From the NCBI RefSeq assembly GCF_014643255.1, contig NZ_BMJI01000001.1:248001-312000 (forward strand): a stretch of DNA of 64,000 nt, in the 5' to 3' direction. Position 1 is the first letter of the stretch; each line of letters begins with the position of its first letter. Shown here piece by piece: positions 50,869 to 61,357 of this stretch. This stretch comes from Tersicoccus solisilvae. GTDB lineage: Bacteria; Actinomycetota; Actinomycetes; Actinomycetales; Micrococcaceae. Made by a program: the position numbers and the translations under genes. The notes below the pieces were generated by a model that saw only the letters and a list, made by a program, of their open reading frames with translations, did no database searches and was not told where the DNA came from.

Positions 50869-50989
50869 GCGACCACGGTACGTCCCGGCAGCGGGCAGGA
50901 TGGGCAGGACAATGGAGGGCGGCGGCCGGGCCGGGGGATGAGTCCCCGGGAACCGGGCCGCGCGGCGCCAGCACCGACGAGGAGCTCCG

Positions 50990-52144
50990 ATGATGTGGGA
51001 CAAGCGTGCGGACATGGTCGTGCACGGGCGGGAGCCGTTCAACGCGGAACCGCCGCCGCAGGCCCTCGTCGGAGCCGTCGTGACGTCGCTCGACACCTTC
51101 TACAGCCGCAACCACGGGCCCATCCCGGACATCGACCCCGACGCCTGGCGCCTCACGGTCGACGGCCTCGTCGACACGCCGCTGCGTCTCACCCTTGCCG
51201 AGCTCCGTGACCGGTTCGCCGAGCACACGCTCACCGCGACCCTGCAGTGCGCGGGCACCCGCCGCACCGGGCTGATCGCCGTCCGAGACATCCCGGGAGA
51301 GACGCCGTGGCGGGAGGCCGCCGTCTCCACCGCCACCTGGACCGGCGTCCGGCTCGCCGACGTGCTCGCCGCCGCCGGCTCGCGTGCCGGGGAACGGAAC
51401 GACGCCGACGACGCCGAGGCCCGCCACGTCGCCCTTCTCGGGCCCGACGTCGCACCCGGCCCGGCCCAGGCCTTCGGCGGGTCGATCCCGCTGGCCAAGG
51501 CGCTCGCCCCGGAGGTCCTGCTCGCGTGGGCGATGAACGGCGAGCCGCTCACGCCCGTGCACGGGGCCCCGCTGCGGGTGGTGGTGCCCGGCTGGATCGG
51601 CGCCCGCAGCGTCAAGTGGATCGAGCGGATCACCGTGCAGGCGCGGCCGTCGGACAACTGGTTCCAGGCCCATGCCTACCGGATGCTGCCGCCCGACGCC
51701 GATCCGTCCGCCATCCCGGCCGGCGCCGGCTTCTCCCTCGGGGAACTGGCTCTCACCAGCGCGATCCTCGACCCCGCCGACGGCACCACCGTGCCCGCAG
51801 GGCCCGTGACCGTGACCGGCTACGCGCTCGCGGGCGGTGGCCGCGGCGTCGCCCGCGTGGACGTGTCCGCCGACGGCGGCGCGACCTGGGTGCAGGCCGA
51901 CCTGGGGGAGGACCACGGCCCCTGGTGCTGGCGGCAGTGGAGCACGGAGGTCGACGCCGAGCCGCAGGCCGGCGGGCTCGAGCTCGTCGCCCGTGCCTGG
52001 GACAGCGCCGCCGCCCTGCAGCCGGAGGACCCCGCCGGGCTGTGGAACCCGAAGGGCTACATGAACAACGCGTGGCCCCGCGTCCGGGTCCGCGTCGAGG
52101 CGGTCGCCGAGTCGCCGGCCGACGAGAGGAAGGTGCGCGCATGA
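50990..52144 (+). CDS. Sulfite oxidase-family molybdoenzyme
   Basis: This 384-residue protein has the SO-family molybdopterin domain: TFYSRNHGPIPDID, WRLTVDGLV, and the molybdenum-ligating Cys in TLQCAGTRR (about 86). VPGWIGARSVKWIERI follows, then a C-terminal dimerisation (Ig-like) domain with ARVDVSADGGATWVQAD. No heme domain and no signal peptide or Tat motif is visible, so it looks cytoplasmic like plant-type sulfite oxidases. It probably oxidises sulfite to sulfate. GAGGAGCTCCG precedes ATG 50990. Its stop overlaps the start of a DUF202 gene. Confidence 0.9.
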   Translation: MMWDKRADMVVHGREPFNAEPPPQALVGAVVTSLDTFYSRNHGPIPDIDPDAWRLTVDGLVDTPLRLTLAELRDRFAEHTLTATLQCAGTRRTGLIAVRDIPGETPWREAAVSTATWTGVRLADVLAAAGSRAGERNDADDAEARHVALLGPDVAPGPAQAFGGSIPLAKALAPEVLLAWAMNGEPLTPVHGAPLRVVVPGWIGARSVKWIERITVQARPSDNWFQAHAYRMLPPDADPSAIPAGAGFSLGELALTSAILDPADGTTVPAGPVTVTGYALAGGGRGVARVDVSADGGATWVQADLGEDHGPWCWRQWSTEVDAEPQAGGLELVARAWDSAAALQPEDPAGLWNPKGYMNNAWPRVRVRVEAVAESPADERKVRA

Positions 52145-52575
52145 CGGCATCACCGGTCCCCACGCCGCCGACGGGCCGGGCCGCCGGCGAAGGCGACGCC
52201 GCCGAGGCGCCGGGCCGTGGCGCCCTGAGCCGCCGGCTGCTTCCCGGCGGCACGGAGCCTGACCCCCGGTTCACGCTGGCCAACGAGCGCACCTTCCTCG
52301 CGTGGATCCGCACCTCGCTCGCCCTGCTGGCCGGCGGCATCGCGATCGAGGCCTTCGCCGTCGAGGTGTTCGAGGCCCCGTTCCGCAAGGCCGTGGCCAT
52401 CATCCTCATCGTGCTCGGCATGCTCGTCAGCGGGGGCGCGTTCACCCGCTGGGTGCGGGTCGAGCGGGCGATGCGAGAGAAGCGGCCCCTGCCGCTGCCG
52501 CTGATCGCCCCCATCCTCGGCTTCGGTGCCGCGATCGGCGCGCTCGTCGTGCTCGTGCTGATCGTGCTCCGGTGA
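52141..52575 (+). CDS. DUF202/YidH-family membrane protein
   Basis: This 144-residue protein has the family motif FTLANERTFLAWIRTSLALL (about 41-60) and three membrane helices. A Pro/Ala-rich cytoplasmic tail of about 38 residues precedes it. The start overlaps the molybdoenzyme stop (ATGA). DUF202 proteins have no established function; tight coupling with a sulfite oxidase suggests a shared process such as electron transfer or export of the product. Confidence 0.88.
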   Translation: MTASPVPTPPTGRAAGEGDAAEAPGRGALSRRLLPGGTEPDPRFTLANERTFLAWIRTSLALLAGGIAIEAFAVEVFEAPFRKAVAIILIVLGMLVSGGAFTRWVRVERAMREKRPLPLPLIAPILGFGAAIGALVVLVLIVLR

Positions 52576-52582
52576 CGCACCC

Positions 52583-52915
52583 GTGAGCTCCCCCGCCTGG
52601 CCCGCCACGGCCGACCCCGGGCTGCAGCCGGAGCGGACGACGCTGGCCTGGTCCCGGACGGCGCTCTCCCTGCTGGTCGCCAGCGCGGTCGGACTGCGCT
52701 GGCTGCCGCACTACGGGCCGGCGATGCTCGCCCTGCCGCTGGTCACGGTGGCGGCCGCCGTCGTCGTCCTCACGACCGCCCGTCGCCGGCACACCCGCAG
52801 CGTGCACGGCATCCACCGCGAGGAGGTCCACGCCGCGGTCGGACCCGTCGCCGGGATGACGTTGGTGTGCCTCGCCCTCGGGGTCGTCGGGCTCGTGCTC
52901 GTCCTCGCCGACTGA
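52583..52915 (+). CDS. DUF202-family membrane protein
   Basis: This 110-residue protein has the shorter family motif LQPERTTLAWSRTALSLLVA (about 14-33) and three helices. Its GTG start lies seven bases after the stop of the first DUF202 gene, so the three genes molybdoenzyme - DUF202 - DUF202 form one operon. Paired DUF202 genes are common and may encode a heteromer. Function unknown. It converges with the septum-formation gene, 12 bases apart. Confidence 0.88.
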   Translation: MSSPAWPATADPGLQPERTTLAWSRTALSLLVASAVGLRWLPHYGPAMLALPLVTVAAAVVVLTTARRRHTRSVHGIHREEVHAAVGPVAGMTLVCLALGVVGLVLVLAD

Positions 52916-52927
52916 GCCGCGCGAGAG

Positions 52928-53461
52928 CTACTCCTCGACGTCCTTGAGCGAGCCGGTGACCCCACCGGAGGACCGGCCGGCCAGGCACAGCAGCTCCCGG
53001 TCCGTCTGCTCGTCCCAGCTGCGCTGCGTGGGGTGCAGGAACAGGACGGTGTAGCGCGACCGGTCCGGCGGGACGCCGACGAACGCGGTGAACGCCGACC
53101 GGCATTCCCGGGCGGCGAGGTCGTCCGTCTGGTCCAGGCCCGGGAACGTCGGCTCCGTCATCGTCCGGGAGGAGAACACCTCGAACGCGTGCGGCGCCTC
53201 GCAGGGGACGACGTCGACGGTCTCCAGGGTGCCCGTGGCGTCCAGCGCGGCGGTGCAGTCCCCGACCGCCAGCGCCCAGGCGCTCGTCCGGGCCGACTCC
53301 GTCACCCGGCCGAGCGCGTCCCGGGGCACTCCAGACCCGGCGGGAGCGCAGGCGGTCAGGGTCAGGGCGACGGCCAGGGCCAGCACGGGGGCCGGGGCGC
53401 GAAGCGGACGTGCGCTCAAGTCGGCTCCCTCCCGGGCCGACGTCCGCCGCCCGATGCGCAC
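52928..53461 (-). CDS. Septum-formation-domain lipoprotein
   Basis: This 177-residue protein has a lipobox LTAC (about 36-39) after a long basic N-region, then a septum_form domain: WALAVGDCTAALDATGTLETV, VPCEAPHAFEVFSS and CRSAFTAFVGVPPDRSRYTV. Four Cys in the domain probably form two disulfides. The family is widespread on the actinobacterial surface; its link to septation is by domain name rather than proof. The start could be further downstream, since ATG 53461 has little upstream signal. Confidence 0.8.
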   Translation of the reverse strand: MRIGRRTSAREGADLSARPLRAPAPVLALAVALTLTACAPAGSGVPRDALGRVTESARTSAWALAVGDCTAALDATGTLETVDVVPCEAPHAFEVFSSRTMTEPTFPGLDQTDDLAARECRSAFTAFVGVPPDRSRYTVLFLHPTQRSWDEQTDRELLCLAGRSSGGVTGSLKDVEE

Positions 53462-53574
53462 ACCCTAGCGGCCGGGCGTGGCGCGATCCGCCGGTGCTCC
53501 GTAGACTCCGTGCACATCAGCCGTGAGTACCGGCCCGCGTGCCGGATCCGGCCTCCGACGACGACGACGGACCC

Positions 53575-54885
53575 ATGATCGGCAACGACACCTCCACCAG
53601 TGCCCAGGGACGTGCCCGGCACGCCCACCAGGTCCTCGACGAGGGCGCCCCGGACCTCGACGGTCTGCGCGCCGTCGTGCGCAGTTCCTGGCTCCGCTCG
53701 CTCGACCTGCGCGCCGGTGCCGCCCCCGCTCCGGCCCCCGGTGGCTTCCTCGACGAGGTGGACCGGTACCGCCGCGCGCACCCGATGGCCGCCGTCATGC
53801 CCGTCATCGACCGGCTCCTGATCCGGCCCAGCGCGTCCACCGGCCTGCTGGTGGCGGTCGGCGACGAACTCGGGAACCTCCTGTGGGTCGAGGGCGACGA
53901 CGACGCGGTGCGCCGTGCCGAGGCGCGGTTCTTCGCGCCGGGCATGGACTGGTCCGAGCGGGTGATGGGCACCAGTGCGCCCGGCACCGCCCTGGCCACC
54001 GGAGCGGGCGTGCAGATCAGCGGCGCGGAGCACCTGAGCGAGATCGCCCACATCTTCTCCTGCACGGCCGTCCCGCTGCACGACCCGGACACGGGTGCCG
54101 TGCTCGGCGTCGTGGACATCACCGGTGGTGCCGACGCCGTCGCCCCCCACACCCTCACCCTCGTCCAGGCCGCCGTCGCCGCCGCCGAGGCGGAACTGCG
54201 CATCGCCCGGCTCACGCGCGACGGGTCCGGCTCCCGGCCCCGGAGCCGTGGTGCGGCGTCACCGGCCCTGCACCGGAACACCCTGCACCGGAACACTCTG
54301 CACCGGAACACTCTGCAGATCACCGGCCGGGACCGCGGGCTGCTCAGCCTCGGCGGCGCGAGCCGCGAGCTGAGCCTGCGGCACACCGAGATCCTCACCC
54401 TGCTCGCCCGGCACCCCGAGGGGCTGACCGCACAGGAGCTGGCCGACCGGCTCTACGCCGACCCCGACCCCACCACCCTGCGGGCCGAGCTGGTGCGGCT
54501 GCGCCGGGTGCTGGCCGGGCTGGGCGCCGCCGAGGCCCTGGCGTCCCAGCCCTACCGGCTGACCGTCGACCTCACGCTCGACGCCGACCAGGTCGTGCGG
54601 TACGTCCGCCGTGGCGCGCACCGCCTGGCGCTGAACCTGTACCGCGGGCTGCTGCTGCCCCGGTCCACGGCCCCCGGGATCGCCGCCCTGCGGGCGGAGG
54701 TGTCCGCACAGCTACGCGAGTCGATCCTCGCCGACGCCGGGCCGGACGCGCTGATGAGCTATCTCGACCTGCGGGAGGCCGCGGACGACGTCGAGGCGTG
54801 GCGGCTCGCGCTCGCTGTCCTGCCCCCGCGGTCCCCCCGACGCGCCGTCGTCGTCGCCCACCTGGAGCGACGCGAGCGCGACTGA
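53575..54885 (+). CDS. GAF-domain transcriptional regulator of the aldehyde/alcohol module
   Basis: This 436-residue protein has an AcoR-like N-terminus (VVRSSWLRSLDLRAG), a GAF sensor domain at about 75-210 with WSERVMGTSAPGTALATGAG and CTAVPLHDPDTGAVLGVVDI, and a C-terminal winged-helix/BTAD-like region from about 265. A three-fold LHRNT repeat (15 bases each at 54268-54312) links them. There is no sigma-54 AAA domain, unlike true AcoR. It sits beside aldehyde dehydrogenase and alcohol dehydrogenase genes, the usual context in actinobacteria, and probably activates them. ATG 53575 is preferred; GTG 53539 in frame is an alternative. Confidence 0.85.
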   Translation: MIGNDTSTSAQGRARHAHQVLDEGAPDLDGLRAVVRSSWLRSLDLRAGAAPAPAPGGFLDEVDRYRRAHPMAAVMPVIDRLLIRPSASTGLLVAVGDELGNLLWVEGDDDAVRRAEARFFAPGMDWSERVMGTSAPGTALATGAGVQISGAEHLSEIAHIFSCTAVPLHDPDTGAVLGVVDITGGADAVAPHTLTLVQAAVAAAEAELRIARLTRDGSGSRPRSRGAASPALHRNTLHRNTLHRNTLQITGRDRGLLSLGGASRELSLRHTEILTLLARHPEGLTAQELADRLYADPDPTTLRAELVRLRRVLAGLGAAEALASQPYRLTVDLTLDADQVVRYVRRGAHRLALNLYRGLLLPRSTAPGIAALRAEVSAQLRESILADAGPDALMSYLDLREAADDVEAWRLALAVLPPRSPRRAVVVAHLERRERD

Positions 54886-54897
54886 CGATCCGGCGTC

Positions 54898-55362
54898 CTA
54901 CCCGCCGGAACGGGCCATCGGCAGGTGCGGGATGTCGTCCTCGGTGTACGGGTCACCGGCCACGGCGAAGCCGAACCGGGCGTACCAGTCGGCCAGGTGC
55001 GCCTGGGCGCCGAGCAGGATCGGGGCGCCGGGAGCCAGCTCCTCGCACCGGGCCACGGCCGCGCGCATCAGGTCGGAGGCGACGCCCCGCCCGCGAGCCG
55101 CCGCACTCGTCGCGACCCGCCCGATCCGCAGCACCGGCGACCCGTCCGCCGCGCTCTCCCGCAGGAGCCGCAGCGTCGCCAGCGGCTCGCCGTCCTCGTC
55201 GACCCACATCAGCTCCGCGCCGGGCTCGATGTCCCGGCCGTCCAGCTCGTCGTAGGCCGCCCCCTGCTCGACGACGAACACCTGCACCCGCAGCCGGAGC
55301 AGGCGGTACAGCAGGACGGGGTCGCAGTCGGCGACGGGGGCACGCCGGATCTCGATGGGCAC
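54898..55362 (-). CDS. GNAT acetyltransferase (ElaA-like)
   Basis: This 154-residue N-acetyltransferase begins [20 protein letters not shown] and has [20 protein letters not shown], the ElaA signature, then the acetyl-CoA-binding [17 protein letters not shown] (R/QxxGxG/A, about 90-106) and [18 protein letters not shown]. The GTG start at 55362 has no clear ribosome site. It acylates an unknown primary amine. It lies convergent to the GAF regulator and divergent from the aldehyde dehydrogenase gene. Confidence 0.85.
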   Translation of the reverse strand: MPIEIRRAPVADCDPVLLYRLLRLRVQVFVVEQGAAYDELDGRDIEPGAELMWVDEDGEPLATLRLLRESAADGSPVLRIGRVATSAAARGRGVASDLMRAAVARCEELAPGAPILLGAQAHLADWYARFGFAVAGDPYTEDDIPHLPMARSGG

Positions 55363-55492
55363 ACTCCACGGTATCGGCGCCGGCCCGCGCTGCGGTGCCC
55401 GCGCTGCAACGCTCCCGCAACCCTCGAGGCGGACCCGGGCGCCTACCGTGACCGGCATCACGTCAACGAGGACGTCCATCAGGAGGATCAGC

Positions 55493-57016
<1,524 letters not shown>

Positions 57017-57033
57017 GCCGCTCCGTTGCGGCC

Positions 57034-57067
57034 GGCGGCGCCGCCCCCTGGAAGGGACGGCGCCGCC
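57034..57067 (+). terminator. Hairpin between aldehyde and alcohol dehydrogenase genes
   Basis: GGCGGCGCC (57034-57042) and GGCGCCGCC (57059-57067) form a perfect 9-base stem with a 16-base loop, 18 bases after the aldehyde dehydrogenase stop. It may attenuate read-through and lower alcohol dehydrogenase expression relative to aldehyde dehydrogenase, which is plausible because the genes look like one operon. Confidence 0.45.
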
Positions 57068-57100
57068 CGATCGCCCCCTTCCTTCGTCGAGAGGACCCCC

Positions 57101-58135
57101 ATGACCACCATGAAAGCCGCCGTCGTCGAGTCGTTCGGCGCGGACCTGGCCGTCTCGGACATCGAGATCCCCACCCCCGGGCGTGGCCAGGCGCTGATCA
57201 AGCTCATCGCCTCCGGCGTCTGCCACACCGATCTGCACGCCGCGCAGGGCGACTGGCCGGTCAAGCCGTCCCCACCCTTCGTGCCCGGCCACGAGGGCGT
57301 CGGCACCGTCGTCGCCGTCGGGGAGGGCGTGACCCGCCTGGCCGAGGGCGACGTCGTCGGCAACGCCTGGCTGTGGAGCGCCTGCGGTGACTGCGAGTAC
57401 TGCCGCACCGGCTGGGAGACGCTCTGCGAGGCGCAGACCAACGGCGGGTACAGCGTCGACGGGTCGTTCGGCCAGTACATGCTGGTGGACGCCCGATTCG
57501 CCGCGCGCGTGCCCGACGGCGCCGACCCCTACGAGGTCGCACCCGTGCTGTGCGCCGGCGTCACCGTCTACAAGGGCCTGAAGCAGACCGAGGTGCGGCC
57601 GGGGCAGTGGGTCGTCATCTCCGGCATCGGCGGGCTCGGGCACCTCGCGGTGCAGTACGCCGTCGCGATGGGCATGCGGGTCGCGGCCGTCGACGTCGCC
57701 GAGGACAAGCTCGCCCTCGCCTCCCGGCACGGCGCCGAGGTGGTGGTCAACGCCTTCGGCGAGGACCCCGCGGAGGCCGTGCAGGCCGCCACCGGCGGGG
57801 CGCACGGCGTGCTGGTCACGGCGGTGCACCCGAAGGCGTTCGGGCAGGCGATCGGGATGGCCCGGCGCGGCGGCACCATCGTCTTCAACGGCCTGCCGCC
57901 CGGCGACTTCCCCGCCCCGATCTTCGACATCGTGCTCAAGGGGCTGACCATCCGCGGGTCCATCGTCGGGACCCGGCAGGACATGGAGGAGGCGCTCGCC
58001 TTCTACGCCCAGGGCAAGATCCACCCGACCATCCAGAAGCGCCCGCTCGAGGACATCAACGCCGTCTTCGACGAGATGCACCACGGCAAGATCGACGGTC
58101 GCGTCGTCGTGGACTACGAGGCGGTCGATGCCTGA
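57101..58135 (+). CDS. adhP: Zinc-dependent alcohol dehydrogenase (AdhP/AdhA type)
   Basis: This 344-residue protein begins MTTMKAAVVESFGADLAVSD and has zinc ligands in GVCHTDLHAA (Cys about 38) and GHEGVG (His about 62). The structural cluster is CGDCEYCRTGWETLC and the Rossmann glycines are ISGIGGLGH (about 167-175). It matches bacterial AdhP-like ethanol dehydrogenases. GAGAGGACCCCC precedes ATG 57101. With the upstream aldehyde dehydrogenase it converts alcohols to acids. The C-terminus overlaps the DUF779 gene by eight bases. Confidence 0.92.
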   Translation: MTTMKAAVVESFGADLAVSDIEIPTPGRGQALIKLIASGVCHTDLHAAQGDWPVKPSPPFVPGHEGVGTVVAVGEGVTRLAEGDVVGNAWLWSACGDCEYCRTGWETLCEAQTNGGYSVDGSFGQYMLVDARFAARVPDGADPYEVAPVLCAGVTVYKGLKQTEVRPGQWVVISGIGGLGHLAVQYAVAMGMRVAAVDVAEDKLALASRHGAEVVVNAFGEDPAEAVQAATGGAHGVLVTAVHPKAFGQAIGMARRGGTIVFNGLPPGDFPAPIFDIVLKGLTIRGSIVGTRQDMEEALAFYAQGKIHPTIQKRPLEDINAVFDEMHHGKIDGRVVVDYEAVDA

Positions 58136-58550
58136 GTCGGCCGCGCTGGACGCCCGGGTGGTCGTCGCCGGGGAGACGGAGCCACGCGTGGCCCTCTCCC
58201 CGGCGGCCATCGCCCTGCTGCAGCGACTCTGGGCGCAGCACGGCCCGCTGATGTTCCACCAGTCCGGCGGCTGCTGCGACGGCTCCTCGCCCATGTGCTA
58301 CCCGGCCGGGGAGTTCCTCACCGGTGACGCCGACGTCCTGCTCGGGGTGTTCGACCTGCCCGCGGGAGACGCCTCATCCGACGGCGGCGCCCTGGGCGAA
58401 CTCGAGTTCTGGATGTCGGTGGAGCAGTTCTCCTACTGGCGGCACACCCGGCTGCTCGTCGACGTCGTCGACGGTCGAGGCAGCGGCTTCTCCGTGGAGG
58501 CACCCGAAGGCAAGCGCTTCCTCATCCGCAGCACCCTCATGGGCACCTGA
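58128..58550 (+). CDS. DUF779 protein
   Basis: This 140-residue DUF779 protein has the signature FHQSGGCCDGSSPMCYPAGE (about 45-64) and WMSVEQFSYWRHTRLLVDVV. The vicinal Cys pair and third Cys suggest metal or thiol chemistry. DUF779 genes accompany aldehyde dehydrogenases of this type in many bacteria; function unknown, possibly assisting the dehydrogenase. Its start overlaps adhP. Confidence 0.92.
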   Translation: MPESAALDARVVVAGETEPRVALSPAAIALLQRLWAQHGPLMFHQSGGCCDGSSPMCYPAGEFLTGDADVLLGVFDLPAGDASSDGGALGELEFWMSVEQFSYWRHTRLLVDVVDGRGSGFSVEAPEGKRFLIRSTLMGT

Positions 58551-58690
58551 CGGCTCCCCCGCTTCGCCGGCCAGTCAACGCCGGCGGCCGGTGCGGTTCC
58601 GGACGTCATGTTCGGTGGTTCGCCGCGGAACCGTCGGTGGCGGCGCTTAGCCTGAGAAGCGAAGGGGCGGGCCGGAGCGAGGGGACACCG

Positions 58691-60763
58691 GTGGAACGAA
58701 GGACACTCGACGACGGGCGCGCGGTCGTGCCCGCGACGCGCGCCGACCGGGCGCCCGATGGTGCGGTCGACCGCACCGGCCGGCCCGGCCACATCGGCGG
58801 TCTGGACGGGCTCCGGGCGCTCGCCGTCGTCGCCGTGCTCCTCTACCACCTCAGCCCGGCGCTGCTGCCGGGCGGGTATCTCGGGGTGGACGTCTTCTTC
58901 GTCGTCTCCGGGTTCCTCATCACCACGCTGCTGATCCGCGAGCGGGACCGCAGCGGACGGGTGGCGCTCGGTGGCTTCTGGCTGCGTCGCGCCCGTCGGC
59001 TGCTGCCGGCGCTGGCCGTCGTCGTGGTGGTCAGCGTGGCGGTCGGCCTGCTCGTGGGCAAGGATCTGCTGGTCGGGATCGGCCGGCAGACGCTCGGCGC
59101 GCTCACGTTCTCGAACAACTGGCTCGAGATCGCGGCCGGATCGAGCTACTTCGCGCACACGTCGCCGCAGCTGTTCGTCAACTTCTGGTCGCTCGCCGTC
59201 GAGGAGCAGTTCTACCTGGTCTGGCCGTTCCTCTTCCTCGCGGTGATGGCGCTGCCGCTGCGGAACGGCGCCCGGGCCGGGCTGGCGGCCGCCGGCGCCC
59301 TCGTCTCGGCGCTGCTGATGGCGGTGCTGTACACGCCGGGCACGGACGCCACGCGGGTCTACTACGGCACCGACACTCACGCCTTCGGCCTGCTGCTCGG
59401 CGTCGCCCTGGCCTTCGCGTGGTCCGGCGGCACGGGGCTGAACCTGACCCGGCCGCTCTGGCGGCGTCGCCGGGTGCCGATCTCTGTCGGGGCCGTCGTC
59501 CTGTTGCTCCTGGCCATGGTGGCGATCGGCGCCGACGGCGTCTTCGCCTATCGCGGCGGCATCCTGCTGGCCTGCCTGATCACCGCGGTGCTCATCCTGA
59601 CGCTGCTCGAGGGGACGAGCCCGGTCCAGCGCGTCCTGGACAACCGCCCCGTCGCCTGGATCGGGGAGCGGTCCTACGGCATCTACCTGTGGCACTGGCC
59701 GGCGCTGGTCGTCGCCGACGCGCTCGTGCCCACCGCGGTCGGCACCCCCGGGTGGTGGACGCTGCGGATCCTGGCGCTCGTCGTCACGGTGGTGGTCTCC
59801 GCATTGTCCTATCGCTGGATCGAGCTGCCCGTCCGGCGGCACGGCTTCCGGGCCGCGGGCCGGGCGGTCGTCGCCGGGCTGCGCGGTGGCGGGCGGGCGG
59901 TGACGGCGCCGCGCCTCGCCGCCGGCGTTGCCGGGGTGGCCCTGGTCCTGGCCGTCGTCGGGGTCGTCTCCGCCCCCGCGAAGTCGGCGGTACAGGCGAC
60001 GATCGAGCGGAACCAGTCGCTGATCACCGACACGGCGCCGAGCGCCCCGCCGGCGTCGCCGAACGGGACGCCGGGCGCCACCCGCGGGAAGCCGGCATCT
60101 CCGGGGGCGACGGCGCCCGCGTCCGGCTCGCCCGCCGCCCCGTCACCCGGCCCCGCCGGTGCGAGTGCGCCGGCGACGGCAGCAGCGCCGCCGCCGGGTC
60201 CGCGCGGGGACGGGGGACCGGCGATGGCCTACCCCGCAGGGAACGAGATCATCGCGATCGGCGACTCGCTGGTCGTCACCAGTGCGGATGGGCTGACGGA
60301 CCGGTTCCCCGGCCTCGCCTTCGACGCGCAGTCCAACCGGCAGTGGCCGGACGGGGTGGCCGCGGTGGACGCGCGCCTGGCGGCGGGCACGATGCCACGG
60401 GCCGTGATCCTGCACTTCGGCACCAACGCCGGCGTGCCCGATCCGGGCATGGTGCGGCAGGTGCTCGACAAGCTGGGCCCGGACCGGATGGTCGTCCTCG
60501 TCAACCTCTACGGGGCGAGCCCGTTCGTCCCCGAGGCCAACAAGGTGTTCGCCGACCTCGCGAACGGGCGTCGCAACGTCATCGTCGCCGACTGGAACCA
60601 CGCGATCGCGGGCCGCGTCGACCTGCTGCAGCCGGACCAGATCCATCCCGGCATCTTCGGCGCCCACCTGTACGCGGACACCATCAAGCAGGCGTTCCGG
60701 GACCTGGCCGTGCGCACGGGCGGGGCGGTACCGAAGGGCTGGACGATCGCGAAGGACTACTGA
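58691..60763 (+). CDS. Membrane acyltransferase 3 with SGNH domain (OatA-like)
   Basis: This 690-residue protein starts at GTG 58691. It has the acyltransferase 3 entry LDGLRALAVVAVLLYHLSPA (about 38-57, His about 54), GGYLGVDVFFVVSGFLIT and WSLAVEEQFYLVWPFLFL, with ten to eleven helices. A Pro/Ala/Ser linker (about 440-500) leads to an extracellular SGNH domain with GDSLV (about 519), GTNAG (about 578) and DQIHPG (about 656, catalytic Asp and His). OatA-type enzymes O-acetylate peptidoglycan or other surface glycans. The later GTG is preferred to the far upstream ATG-like frame. Confidence 0.9.
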   Translation: MERRTLDDGRAVVPATRADRAPDGAVDRTGRPGHIGGLDGLRALAVVAVLLYHLSPALLPGGYLGVDVFFVVSGFLITTLLIRERDRSGRVALGGFWLRRARRLLPALAVVVVVSVAVGLLVGKDLLVGIGRQTLGALTFSNNWLEIAAGSSYFAHTSPQLFVNFWSLAVEEQFYLVWPFLFLAVMALPLRNGARAGLAAAGALVSALLMAVLYTPGTDATRVYYGTDTHAFGLLLGVALAFAWSGGTGLNLTRPLWRRRRVPISVGAVVLLLLAMVAIGADGVFAYRGGILLACLITAVLILTLLEGTSPVQRVLDNRPVAWIGERSYGIYLWHWPALVVADALVPTAVGTPGWWTLRILALVVTVVVSALSYRWIELPVRRHGFRAAGRAVVAGLRGGGRAVTAPRLAAGVAGVALVLAVVGVVSAPAKSAVQATIERNQSLITDTAPSAPPASPNGTPGATRGKPASPGATAPASGSPAAPSPGPAGASAPATAAAPPPGPRGDGGPAMAYPAGNEIIAIGDSLVVTSADGLTDRFPGLAFDAQSNRQWPDGVAAVDARLAAGTMPRAVILHFGTNAGVPDPGMVRQVLDKLGPDRMVVLVNLYGASPFVPEANKVFADLANGRRNVIVADWNHAIAGRVDLLQPDQIHPGIFGAHLYADTIKQAFRDLAVRTGGAVPKGWTIAKDY

Positions 60764-60769
60764 GGCGGG

Positions 60770-61354
60770 TCATACATCCTCAGCAGGATTCTCGACGAGC
60801 ATCTTGCCTACGGCGCTCGCGAATTCTGGAGCACCACTCCGCCGGAGCTTCTCCAGCAGGTCTTCGACGGGTACGGGTGGTCGTGTCGTCGCTCTGGCCT
60901 GATCGACGATCACTCGACGAGTGGCGACTGGGCTCAGGTCGAACTGATCGAGAAGGAAGTCGTCGAGGCGGACAGTCTCGAGACCGAGCGGGCGAAGTGT
61001 CGTGGACGGAAAATCCTTGACGTTCTCTGTGACGATGACATCCGCGCGGCCGAGTAGGGCTGCGGCAACGACGTGGCGGTCGTTGGGATCCGGCAACTCG
61101 ATACCGCGTTCGAGTGGCTCCCATCCGTCGACGAGTGCGTCCTCAAAGGCTTCATCCATCGAGCGAAATCGGATGCGGAATCTGCTCGGATCGAGGTCAG
61201 GGTGGATGCGCTCCAGTGCGCGCAGCGCCTCGTCGACGACGCGTCTCAACCAGAGCGGACGAAAGGCGCCTGATTCCGCCATCCGCAGCAAGGTGTCGCA
61301 CGGGGCGATCGGAACGAGAACGCACGCATCGAGGAAAGCCGCGAACCGCGCCAC
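60770..61354 (-). CDS. PIN-domain ribonuclease toxin (VapC-like)
   Basis: This 194-residue protein has the PIN-domain acidic residues in FLDACVLVPI (Asp about 9), VDEALRAL (Asp-Glu about 40), PDPNDRHVVAAALLG (Asp about 91) and VTENVKDFP (Asp about 114). It is longer than a minimal VapC (about 130) owing to an extra C-terminal helical region. The GTG start lies three bases after the antitoxin stop. Base composition is AT-richer than the neighbours, as is the antitoxin, so the pair is probably acquired. It cleaves RNA, usually tRNA or rRNA. Confidence 0.82.
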   Translation of the reverse strand: MARFAAFLDACVLVPIAPCDTLLRMAESGAFRPLWLRRVVDEALRALERIHPDLDPSRFRIRFRSMDEAFEDALVDGWEPLERGIELPDPNDRHVVAAALLGRADVIVTENVKDFPSTTLRPLGLETVRLDDFLLDQFDLSPVATRRVIVDQARATTRPPVPVEDLLEKLRRSGAPEFASAVGKMLVENPAEDV

Positions 61355-61357
61355 CGG

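Noticed and set aside
49389-51210. Long plus-strand frames across the 134-bp repeats
   Set aside because: A 134-base unit shifts frame each copy, so the products are not repeat proteins; they show no family match and lack ribosome sites.
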